NCBI GenBank assembly: GCA_023853785.1
Contig: JAJIRX010000488.1
Location: forward strand, 1 to 64,000
DNA length: 64,000 nt
From: Psilocybe azurescens
Lineage: Eukaryota; Basidiomycota; Agaricomycetes; Agaricales; Agrocybaceae
Reading direction: 5' to 3'
Position 1 is the stretch's first letter, and every line of letters starts with the position of its first letter. Below, piece by piece: positions 27,470-38,071 of the stretch. Below the pieces are notes generated by a model. It was not told the origin of the DNA. It ran no database searches and saw only the letters and a program-made list of their open reading frames with translations. The position numbers and the translations under genes are program-made.

Positions 27470-30434
27470 CTGTTTCTACACCGTCTTCCACACAGATCCC
27501 TATAACTTTGCAGATGCAGAGGCCCTTGTGCGAAGGATATTGGATCCATGGCTTGCACTAATTCATGGAGGCGTTCATCTTCTTTGACCACCATCCCCTG
27601 TTGCAGAGATACCCCAGACTCAGAATGGAAAAGTGCTCTGTGCTAATGAAGAATGTGTCACTAAGGTTTCTCGTGCACGTACGCAAGGAAGCAAGAACTG
27701 CATTGAGCGTAAATGTTTAAATTGTTGTAAGCATGCCTATCTTCAAGCAGAGCAGGATGGAGTACAATGTGAGCGCTGTACCACACATAATCAAGAGGCA
27801 GTGGTTCCTGTTGTAAACCCTTTGCATATTTCTATACCCAACCCTCTCATTGCACAACCTGCTGTTTGCGATGTAAATTTGCCTGCCATAGTGCCTGGTC
27901 CTCCTGTTACACAGTCTCCTGCTTATTACACCCCCATTCCGTCCACTCAGCCATATCCACTAACCCAGCCACCCATTTCTCCGCCATCAAATACCCAAGA
28001 TTCACAGATATTGATCAACACTCAGCCTCCTGCAACCCAGTCAATGATTATTCAACCTTGTACAACCCAACCACCACCACCAACTATTCAGCCTCGTGCA
28101 AAGCCTCTAGCCCAGCCCTTGAACGCTGACTGGGCACGTCCATATGAAGAGTCCCAGCGTGAGAAAGCCTGTATCAAATCTTTAAAAGTTCAACAGCAGG
28201 AAATAGATGAGCGAAGACGTAAAACATGTCTTCTTGTAGTTTATTACAAGGTGAATACAAATATTTCTTGTGCTATAATTATTTTAACACATTTGTCACT
28301 TAGAACGGGAAGAACCCCTTAAATTGAAGTGGTTTGTTGATACGTTTCCAAATTTGCGTCTATCAAGTGTCATTGACCTTGTACATGAGGCTAAATTAAC
28401 ACCAGACTCATGCATTGATTATTATAATGGAGAGCCATGGACAACAGTGTACATTGACACTGTTATTCCAATTGAAAGAGACCAATGAGTTCTTTTGCTT
28501 ACGACCCAGCCTCTTAACTTCACTTACTGATTGCCCAGGTTTGGAAAAGGAAATTGAGCTACAACCATCTTGTCGCCCCAACAACAAATAAAAGATCTGG
28601 ACAAATCTTAGTGTCACCGTTGAAGAAATCCCCTTGGACAGATATTGATAATGATGTTTCATCAACACGTCAAATTGCTAGCCCAACTTCTATGTCATCT
28701 CTAAGTACTACGCCACATCTCACAGATTCCAACTTGTCTGCAACTTATTCCACAACATACACTCCTCCAATGGCCCTTATTCCTGCTACTATTTTGGACT
28801 CCTCTAGCACTATATCCACCCATCGTGAATTTGTCACTCAAGAATCTGGACACTGTCAACCATCTATTGCTGCGACTCATTCAGGCTCTGGTGCATTGTC
28901 TGGTGTTATTTCCAAGGCAAAAAACCATCCACAAAGAAGCTGTGGGCTTTGGATTACTCTGTTGCTGAATATGCTGCCGGAACAGCTCGTCTGGAAGCAT
29001 TTCAGCGAGAACGGAAGCCTGAGAAAGACTCTTTTACTCTGGCTTTTGTGGGAATTGAATACAAGAAAACCACAGTGTGCAAATACAAGAGTATCTGGCA
29101 GAGTGCCGGTGAGCTACTAAAAAAAGTACATCACATATGGTCAAACAGAAGATGGTCTTTTCGAAATTCAAACAGGAATTGGAGAGTGGTCATGATTCCA
29201 AGTCTCCTACTCCAGAGTATCTCAGGTTGCCACCAATCGAGGATGAAAATTCAAATATAGATCCCACTCTGCTTGCAGATACTCGACTGGATCAGTGTCA
29301 GCCAAGTACATCAATCTATGTTGAGGACAGTGAGGAGACTCAGGCTGCCGCACACTCAGAAATAGAATCTGATGAATCTGCACCTGATATACACTTGATA
29401 TCCTCTAGCAGCCTATGCCCTTTTTGTGATCGCTCAATGGAAACATTTCGTTCTGGAAGACTTGATGCTATGTTGAGCTCTCTATGGAATATTTCGCTTC
29501 CTATGCCAACCTCTGCCAACATTAACCATCGTAAACCTGCACTAAATACACCAGTGTCTAAAATTTTGGCTTTCTGTGATCGGCATAAAACAGAATCAAT
29601 TTATATCCCAATAGCTCACCAAAATAAGTGGCCAATAACGGTTAATTTTGGTGCACTTTACGACCGGCTCAAAGATTTTGAGACAGAAATATTAGGAATG
29701 ATTGAAGAGCCACAAGAGTGTTCGTTCTATAATAATGCCATAGCTGAACTTACTCAGGATGATACTTCTCCCCACACAATATCTTCTGCTGGATAGTAAG
29801 TTTTCAGTGTAATGTCTATGTTAATAATTAACTGATATATCTCTACAGCTATGGCGATGAAGAATATCAAATCATCCTTCTTGTACTTAAATCCATTTGC
29901 CCCTTGGATGTATTTGATGGCCTGGAAGATATATCACTTCCATACACCGTGTTTATTCGCCGTGTACTGCTTTCTGAAGTAACATCACTATTAATCCAAC
30001 AAGACCTCCGTATATCTGCTCCTGACACAGTCAAAGTTCTTCATGAAAGCCAGTTGTTTGGCTCATTGATGCATCCATGTGATAGAGAAAGCAAGGCATT
30101 TCTTGACGTACTGAAGAAAACATCATCAACACCCAAGGAATATATAGCAATAAAGAAAATGTATACTCACTGGATCCAGGCCAGAACCACAATGGATTTC
30201 TTTGAATGGTTGGATACACATCATGATAGTAATCATGTCAAATTCGAGCATCCGGAGGCATCTGTCTCAACAGCGGAACACTCAAAGTCCTCAGAAATTA
30301 TTGACCTTACCCTGGAGATCAAACCAGAGCCTGTTGAGGTGTCCATTAGCTTAGCAAATGATTTGGAGGCTTCATATTCTGTGACCGCCAAGTGCGAAGT
30401 GATTGACCTCACTCTTGATTCTGATTCTGATTAA
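27470..30434 (+). CDS. RTC4-like domain protein with N-terminal Cys cluster and C-terminal SIM-like motifs
   Basis: The N-terminus is uncertain: coding-like sequence begins after a TAG acceptor near 27468 (KDCFYTVFHTDPYNF), with one in-frame TGA near 27583. Then a Cys/His cluster (CANEEC...CIERKCLNCC...CERCTTH, 27636-27790), a Pro/Thr/Gln-rich linker, and an exon after TTAG at about 28303 (LKWFVDTFPNLRL). The C-terminal half reads CPFCDRSMETF...FCDRH...WPITVNF, an intron at about 29797-29849, then YGDEEYQIILLVL and FIRRVLLSEVTSLLIQQDL, as in RTC4-like proteins. The tail contains EIIDLTL, a psi-K-x-E site (IKPE) and VIDLTLDSDSD. Breaks at A-runs 28919-28924 and 29119-29125 are cured by one extra A each. 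RTC4 in yeast is tied to telomere capping; the role here is unknown. Confidence 0.65.
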
Positions 30435-30675
30435 ATTAGATCCAATGTCCTGCTGCACATAATGTGATAAATATATGGTCTTGCTTACTGGTCTTTGGTC
30501 TATTAGGATCTGGTCAAAGGAGTTGAATCAATGAGAAGTACAGATCCACTCCAACGGTAAGCCAACTTTAAAGTCCTCATCAGAAACTCTAATACCAGTC
30601 GCTGATCATCTTATTTCCAATCTTTATCTTCAATTTATCCTCATCGTCCCCAATAGTGACCGTAAGCCGTCCACC

Positions 30676-31838
30676 ATGTCTGCAGGCCAACAGGCGTCCA
30701 CCCAGCAGTCCTCCTCAGCCTGGACAGAGCCCCCTTGGTCCGGCTGGATAGAGACCACCAGCGACACCCTTCTCATCCTCGAGGCCACAAGGAGGGGGCT
30801 GATACCCCGAGTAACTCATAGGCTTGTTGATTCTGAGCGCAAGATGATCACCTCGGGCTCAGTGTTCATATTTGATGAGGACGAGAGCGGCATCAAGCGA
30901 TGGACAGATGGCTTCTTCTGGAGCCCCAGTCGCATTCTGGGCAATAGCGGCGTTGCCCAACATCTGATTTCATATTACAAGATTGAAGACATTGAGAATG
31001 GTCGCCTTCGCTTGCCCTCTTCCCCGCCTTCACTCGCTTCTCTCAATATCAGCCAAGAATACCTGGACAAGATGCATTTTCGAATCCACCCAAAGTCAAA
31101 CGAGGCGTCGATGGCATCCTCTGATACCATGGTGAAGCACACAACATTGAGAACTCCCCTTCGATTGTCACAGCCCCACTATCCTGCGGAATCCCTCTTC
31201 TGACCAAAGGCCGCATTACAGAGAGCTCCAACAAACGTGGGAAGCGATATGAACCATACAGCTTCGCCGCCCGTTACCAAACGTGCTCACAGGAACACCA
31301 AGTCCTCTCAGTCAGACAGCATCCTCATCCCCCATCCGCACCCTCATCCGCACCTTCACCTGCCCGCAGCAGCGGCAGCATCTGCGCCCGCTCTCCCATC
31401 CCACCACCTGCACCCATCCGTAGCGCAGGTGCATGGCAGTGATCCATTGAATGCAGGAGCACAAGCAGGGGGCGGGGGTGGGGGCACGCAGCAGCCCCCA
31501 GCCCCTCTGCCTCCTCCTTCTCAGCCTCCCCATGCCCAGCAGCACCCCCCGCCTGTGCCTCCACAGCCATACTACTCGTATTACCTGCCGCCGCCGCTTC
31601 GCCTGGGTATGGCCACGTGCCGTACCAGTGGCCTGTGTATTCGAGGTACCCGCCACAGCCGCAACTGTTGCCCATGCCCATGTCAATGTTTGCTCAGCCT
31701 GTCCAGCACCATCAGCACCATCAGCAGCAGCAGCAGCAGCAGATCCCACAACCTGTGCAACAGCAGCAGCATGTGTCAATGCCGATGCCGACGAATGGCG
31801 CTGGGGATGCTGCAGGGGATACTGTGGGAAGTTCGTAA
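30676..31838 (+). pseudogene. WOPR (Gti1/Pac2) transcription factor gene, internally deleted, as transposon cargo
   Basis: The start at 30676 lies in good context. Residues 18-92 match the first half of the WOPR DNA-binding domain (WSGWIETTSDTLLILEATRR, RWTDGFFWSPSRI). At about 30950 the text jumps from RILGN to SGVAQHLISYYKIEDIENG, the second half, with no room for the usual linking segment (FLIYRE... to KKT). The tail is Pro/His/Gln-rich with a CAG-type run near 31720. Frame breaks near 31200 and 31600. WOPR proteins (Wor1, Ryp1, Pac2) are fungal developmental regulators. The GC-rich codon use differs from the AT-rich KDZ and RTC4-like genes on either side, pointing to captured host DNA. 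Likely non-functional as a full WOPR protein. Confidence 0.7.
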
Positions 31839-32159
31839 TTGTGCGATGGGATTTGGAGTTGGAGTTGAGTTGTGATGGGTTTGGGTTGAAGTAAGTTGTC
31901 ATTGTCATCGTGCTACGCTATGCTGTGGTAGTGGATTTGGGTACCCTCATTCTTTCCATGCTTCTTGCCATTTTCTTCATTTCTCTCTGTGTGTTTTTGC
32001 TTTAAATCAGTTGTAGTTTTCTTTTTTCGTTCCTCGTTCCTCGCCCTTTATTTTCATTTTCATCTTTCACATTCTGACTCGTCTATTCACTCATTGTCAT
32101 TCATTGTTATCACTGCTGCCTCACGTACCCTGGCAAGCTCAGCACCCCCATGCAGATGC

Positions 32160-32560
32160 AATGCGCATCCACCGCTGGTGCAAGCCCTCCTCCTCCAAAA
32201 TCATCATCTTCCTAAGCACACCACCCTGCTCTGCAAATCCCTCGCCATGCTTCCCATGCTGCAGTCGCACATCGCGCTGTTCAAGATCCACTTGAAGTGG
32301 GACATAAAGATGCGCCAGCGTGTTTTGCAGTCCTTCTGTACATCCGCCGCGCCATTCTCCATCTTCATCATGTCCAACGTGTCTGCGTGCGGCGTTGACT
32401 ACCCTGGCGTCATGTGTGTCATACAGGTCGGGTGCCCGAACGGGAAAGACATGTATGTGCACCACATTGGCCACATGGGGCGCGGCGTGAGCAAGGAGGG
32501 GTGGGGTGATCTCATGCTCATGCCCTGGGAGATGGGAACATGCTCAACTATCTTCGCAGT
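32160..32560 (+). pseudogene. DEAD-box RNA helicase C-terminal domain fragment
   Basis: Reads SSSKIIIFL, then (one-base shift) LCKSLAMLPMLQSHIALFKI, then SNVSACGVDYPGV, VIQVGCPNGKDMYVHHIG and HMGRG. These correspond to helicase motifs IV, V (TSDVSARGVD) and VI (HRIGRTGRG) of Mss116-type DEAD-box proteins, with key residues altered: ARG to ACG, HRIGRTGRG to HHIGHMGRG. No N-terminal DEAD domain is present. A dead, captured fragment downstream of the WOPR gene, same orientation. Confidence 0.7.
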
Positions 32561-32747
32561 AAATGATTGGAGGTTGTGCCTTACATCTCTACCAAACTGC
32601 ACAGTGGTTTATTATTATTAAATTGGATGATTTCCATTGACCGCCTTGCAAGTCTTTCTTTCTACTGTTTGTCTTTGTCTATGTGTAGTTCTCAGTCAAA
32701 CAAAATTATATGTCTAACTACTACACTATTTTTCACTGAGTAATGAA

Positions 32748-34984
32748 CTACGAGGGAATCTTGAAAGGCGCATGAAGCTTGCGTTTAAGCTCTGCAACAA
32801 TCATCCTGTTCCTACGTGCAATCATTTCATCCAAAAAAAGTTGTACCTATCAACTTACATTTCTCGGACAATAGATTGGTATCCTCCAAACCAACCATTG
32901 GCCTGCTCTTCTGCTGATGAGTTAAATCGCCACTCACCATCATCGGTTCGCAACTCCTTCCATCGACACGGGTTACAGTATATATTGCACTCTACATCAC
33001 TGACCTTGTGTTTGCATTTGAAATGAAATACATCCACAGGAAGTGCAATATCGTCAAAGTAGTGGCGTAAATAAAGATCTTGATCTTTATTCAGCATTCC
33101 TCTCATCTTACAGTTATTGTCATGCCAAATTACACCGGGGAGCCGACTTTTTTGTAGGAAATAATCTCATCAAAATGTCTAGCACATAACAGCAGTATTA
33201 GCGCCCGTGCTCAGTTCATAGAAATTAATAATGGGGCTTACTCTCACACCATTGAGAGCTTCTGATCCAAAAAGGTTGCTCGTCCCCAAATAATGCCACA
33301 GGAGGCTACACATAATTCTTCATTATGAGTACATCTGCGACCAAAACGGACCCGAAGCTTGCGATTCCCACTCTCAGGCTTTCCTGTACATTCCTGGGTA
33401 GCTACACCACCTTCTATTCCATCAAGCTCTACATCAAGTTCTTCCTCTTCATCGTTGTGTAGATTTGTAGGTTCGGATTCATCTGAGGGTTGATCTGGGT
33501 CAGCTGATAGAGCATCTGCTGGTTGCATGACCTTCAAGCGTGCCAATCGATGCTTTAATTGAAACATGGCTTTGTTTTTAAAGTGAAGGTAGTCCTCAAC
33601 CTTTCGGTGATCAGGTAGACTGCAGGTACAGTATCCTTCCTGTATATCATTGCGACATGAAACGACGGCAGATTCTTTAACTTCATCCTTGTGTGTGGGA
33701 CAAAACCGATGTTTTGGAGATTCCAAAGGGATACTACAGTCATGGATTGCACAGCATGGATGCCCAATTGTTACACCATCAACAACATTTGACCGAAGGT
33801 AGCCTAAAAATGCAAAACAGGATTAAATTCACTCAACAAAATTATGCACAGGTTCTTACTTTTTGTCCCATCAGGCAGTGTTTGAATCCAGCAGCAGAGC
33901 TCACATGCATGATTCCATTCTTCTTGCCCAGGTCCTATCATACGTGCATTACGAGCTTGTAGAGCTGGTAGTAGGCGACTGAATTCAGATTTTTCTTTGT
34001 GATTAATCTCGAGAACTGATCCAGATAATGAGCAGTCTTCTAGAAGCCAGTACGTAAACAAGCTAATCCAGACATCTTCAACGTCAAGTTTGAGGGATTT
34101 CTTGTGTACAGCCGGTAGTGAGTGAGTGAGTGCCTTGAGTGTGATTCCTTCATTGTAAATGCGAGCACAGTTTGTGGCAGATGTCCTATTAGTAATATTT
34201 AAAATAATGCATTAGCCATTATTCCACAGTACAGAAAATACACTCACCATGCTGTCACCATCATAGTTGAAAAGAGCTCACATGTACGAGTAGATATAAA
34301 TGCATGCGTGGCAATGTGAAGAAATTCAAAGGATAAATCCTTATAGTATGTGCGCTTAGATGCCTGGCTATGAATATAATAGGTAGGGTGATAGCGAGTG
34401 AAGCATTTATCACAGTATAGAGAGGTTGATTGACCAGGAATAGCGCCAAAATCCTGTGTGAAGACGGTGGTCGAGATAGTGATTGATTGAGTAAGCTTTC
34501 TTTCCTTGAGGAAATCTCCAGCCCCACGTATAGGTTGTATGCATTCAAGACATACACTAGTAGGGGATAAAAGTCATAGTATGCTGCAATAGAGCTCACT
34601 GTTTAATGATATTTTTATTTATCAAGTCATTGAATGAGACTCACCTATTCCTCGACAAAGTCCATGATCCAAAAATAGCTGTATATATTTATGAGCAAGA
34701 GACTGCATCACGTGGTAATTATGCTCTTGGGCCCAGGCAACATCCCGAAGTTTCTCCCATGCAAGCTTTAAGCAGTTACCACCTATATTTAGAGAAACAC
34801 AAATAAATTCATGGACGTGAGCAGGCAGATGCTCTGGTACAATATTCAAGGAAGGGGAGTATAGAGAGAGCAATGGCTTTAATAGACAGGCAAGGTCTAA
34901 GAACCCATTGAGTTCTTCTAGTGTAAGGTTCTTTGCAAGAAAGGGTTGCTTTGACAGTATAATAGCAAGGTCAATAAGCTCCAT
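32748..34984 (-). CDS. KDZ transposase with CxC5/CxC6-like cysteine clusters
   Basis: First ATG at 34984 (MELIDLAIILSK). After an intron at about 34645-34600 comes a cysteine-cluster region (LYCDKCFTRYHPTYYIHS, CARIYNEG), then a second cluster (GVTIGHPCCAIHDC...HRFCPTH...CTCSLPDHR, about 33780-33600) as in KDZ-associated CxC5/CxC6 modules. The catalytic part follows: RCTHNEELCVASCGII, an intron, then IWHDNNCKM (about 33120), VDVFHFKCKHK (about 33030), FNSSAEEQANGWFGGY (about 32930), and the family-typical end NFFLDEMIARRN, stop at 32748. Acidic candidates HDNN, VDVFH and EEQ fit the RNase-H-like KDZ core. The segment near 32845-32830 has a TAA and an A7 run, so the last exon may be damaged or mis-sequenced. 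Confidence 0.82.
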
Positions 34985-35239
34985 GTATACCAAGAATGTG
35001 AAGGGAGAGATATTTATCTATTGTAAATATCTGTCTACTTTATATACCTAAAAGGCCAAGTCAATGTGTATGCATTGGCATCAAAGCGTCGCACAAGTGT
35101 TGTAACGTCAAAGCGCTTTGTGCGCTAGTGTGGCAAGGCCATGCCGTGTTGATGCCGTGTGACTCTGGGTGGCCGCCATGCCGTATTCTGTATGTTCCAG
35201 AGGCAGTGGTACAAACAAGTTCGCAGTTCGAGGTCCGCG

Positions 35240-35263
35240 GTTCGCCGAACCGGTTCGGCGAAC
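35240..35263. repeat. Perfect 24-bp palindrome
   Basis: GTTCGCCGAACC is followed immediately by its exact reverse complement GGTTCGGCGAAC. It sits in the inner part of the right KDZ arm, where the left arm has related CGAAC units. Confidence 0.9.
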
Positions 35264-35324
35264 TTTGCTCGCAGTGGATGAGATGCCCTCAAAAGGGTGG
35301 GCCTATAATTATGATGACATCTTT

Positions 35325-35455
35325 TACGAGTCCTATTACGTAGTAATAGACTCGTTCTTTAACCAGGGACCCCTGCTGTTGTCACAAAATCTATCTTCGA
35401 TAACGTGATTTATTTTATAATGTGATGTGACCTTGTAACATTAAGCACGTGTTAC
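35325..35455 (+). repeat. Repeat R3 copy 1, inverted relative to 39540-39660
   Basis: Shares GACTCGTTCTTTAAC, AACGTGATTT and GTGATGTGACCTTGTAAC in order with the complement of 39540-39660. It lies in a part of the right arm that the left arm lacks, so it is probably an insertion. Confidence 0.65.
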
Positions 35456-35987
35456 TCAAAAAGTAGCATTTTCAGCTGCTTACTCCGACAGACCGATATG
35501 ATACGATAACGATAAATAATAATATATTAAATTTTTTGGCGGCATATGTTATAATCGCTGATTGGCTGATGTTGACAAATTGATTGATTGGGAGATCAGA
35601 AGGGGATAGAAGGCCCGAAAGTATTTCCTCTTTAGTTAATGTTTTCACGTGATATTTATATTTAAATCTGATCATATTTGGCCGCTTGGTTATTTCCGCT
35701 TCTATTGGTGGCACGAGGATATAGCCTTAGGCTCAAACATTTTTCTTTTATGGATTGTATTGCACGTGGTGATTGTAGTCGCTCGGTTGACTCCGAATAT
35801 TTTTGCAGCGTGGGGCTATACAGACACATGAGGGAAATCTGTTTCTTTCTTTCTCTTTCCTTCCCCATCATTGTTGTCTCCCCATTGCCCTTGGGATATG
35901 TCTGCTTATTTTCCTGCATGTCTTTCTACAGTTTTATACTCTTGTTGGTGTTGATATGCAGTCCTATATAGTGTATATCCTTACTCA

Positions 35988-36242
35988 GCATTACAAAAAG
36001 TGACTGAGCACTGCATGACATACATATTAAAACTCTTCATTGACATGTTTGTTCACTCACAATTTTGAGTGAACAAGGAAATGTAGAACTTCAAAAATTA
36101 TAGATAATAAAGAATATATATACATGAGTGCTTCAGCAAATTTAGAAAGGTATATGACCATCCTTTGTTTTTAAAATAGCCTTAACATGAATATCCATTG
36201 TGAATATAAAATCACATGGTGCTCAGTCACTTTTTGTAATGC
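35988..36242. mobile_element. MITE with 24-bp perfect inverted repeats
   Basis: GCATTACAAAAAGTGACTGA... at 35988 is exactly mirrored at 36219-36242. 255 bp, AT-rich, non-coding. Arm similarity resumes on both sides, so it inserted into the KDZ right arm. TSD not obvious. Confidence 0.82.
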
Positions 36243-37210
36243 CAAGTAGATGTTTGATCTGACTACAGTTTAGCAGTGTTTTTGGTGCAACATATTATTA
36301 GTCTCTTGTGTCATCTGTCAATAATTTCATATAGTCCTTACATGTATAACTGGCTTCTGTGTATATTGATAGTATTATTTACTGCTACTGTCTACAAAAA
36401 AAATAGTATTTGTAAGTCTCATTCCAAGTCTATAGTTGTTATGACTTATATAATGATTGGTGTATTGATCCTTGAATACATGCTTTAAGATGTATCTGAA
36501 CACTTAGATAAGATTGAATTTATCCTAAGTAAGATATCTAGTAGCATAATGGGTATCTCTAGACCTAGGAAATAGATTGAGTAGTAAAAATAAAGGTGGT
36601 CCTTCAGAGGGTGATTCAGCTGTAAGTGTAATGTTTTGTGCAATTTGTGGTTCAGAAGCTTGAGACTTTAATGAGTTCAAGTTTTATGAATATCTTGTGA
36701 AAGTTCACACAAAGAATGGGTAGTAAAATGAGTTAAGATTCTTCTGGCCTCATTTGAACTCTCTTAAATACAGGAAAGTATTTCTACAACTGTCAAGCAT
36801 ATTCTGTAAAGTTCTACACTACTAGTTTGTTATCTGGCCAAGGACTGATGCTTGTTTTATTCTAAGTGGACTCTGCAATGCTCAGTTATTGGAGATGCTT
36901 AAACAGGCATTGCTTCCTTCTGCAATCTTGCTATTCATATTTAAAGAGGAAATCACATGTAATTTCAAGAAAAGAAAGTGTCCACTATCTAGATGGATTA
37001 ATTAACTACCTAAATGTGTATTGTACAGCCGATTTGGTCAGTTCTTTAAGAGAAGAGAATGAAACAGTCTTGAGCTGGAATTTTGGAACAAGGGCAAAGG
37101 GATCTACAGAATGCAAATATACTATAACAATAGTGCTATATGCACATTAAATTATATGTAGTGCTACATGTCAAATATGTAATATTGATTGTAATAGTTG
37201 ACATGTGTTG

Positions 37211-37637
37211 TGTTATGACAAGTCTTTTTCTTTTTCCTTTTCCTTTTCTTTTTCTTTTCTTTTCCTTTCCTTTTCTTTGTCATCTTTCACATCATTGATA
37301 CATCATCGTATGTTCTGATGAACTTGCTTTCTATCATTCTACCAAACTCCATCTTATCTCTGATGGACTTTCACTTCCATCTTTTATGATACATCTCTTG
37401 ATGAACGCTTGATCTGTTTCCTCTATTCTTATATACATCTGCTGATGAACATTCAATCTCGTTTCAACTAGCTGTACAGTTTGTAGTATTTATGCGAGGA
37501 GGGATCCACAGTATTCTTTAGCTAGTTCTTGAGAATCCAACCTGCTTAACCTGCTCAACTCGAACTTGAACTTGTTCTTGTAAATGATTGGTGGTTAGAT
37601 TACGCACACTGCATGATTCTAACTTGAGATCGTAACA
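37211..37637 (+). mobile_element. Solo LTR of the Gypsy family
   Basis: Reverse complement of the LTR family at 14744/22272, with TGTTATG and CGTAACA ends. Flanked by perfect 5-bp TSD TGTTG (37206-37210 and 37638-37642). Left after LTR-LTR recombination of a full element. Confidence 0.9.
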
Positions 37638-37756
37638 TGTTGCCTATATGGACACTGTTCAGCTGCTGATGAACATGTGTTCCATGCTGTGGTACATGTT
37701 CTTCTCTTCATCAAATACTCTCTTTCTTTTGATGATGATGATCTTCTGCATTGTCT

Positions 37757-38071
37757 TCAGTGAGTCTGCTTCATGTTTCTGATTGGATTTGTTTTGATAT
37801 CATTGTATAGCAATACAATTTGTTTCAATGTGAGGCCATAGAAGTTGCCTATCTTCTCTTCTATCAATGTCAATGCCTTCAGCACAATGTTTATTGATGC
37901 AGTATTGTCCTTGTTCACATATGCTACAAAGGACATAGTGACCCATACTATGTCTCCAGTCTTAAATGCCACTGGTTTGACATGTTTCATGCTGTTATGT
38001 GGTGAGTATCTTTTTATCATCTTTAGTTTTCTTGTTACATGCCATGAATGCAGTTGCTTGACAAACACCAT
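37757..38071 (-). pseudogene. Possible relic of a GDIV-type mushroom protein
   Basis: A 104-residue frame containing FKTGDIVWVTMSFVAYVNK and IVLKALTLIEE resembles the GDIVE-x-Q-x-SF / LRAL-LL signature of a common uncharacterised Agaricomycete protein family, as I recall it. No start context, no neighbouring exons. Low certainty. Confidence 0.3.

Noticed and set aside
26839..27594. Long open frame on the minus strand (251 residues)
   Set aside because: It crosses the KDZ left-arm subrepeats and lies opposite the better-supported 5' region of the RTC4-like gene; composition is irregular and no domain is seen.
31312..31908. Long minus-strand frames opposite the WOPR tail
   Set aside because: Antisense shadows of a GC-rich Pro/His/Gln low-complexity region; Gly/Ala-rich and without start context or domain.
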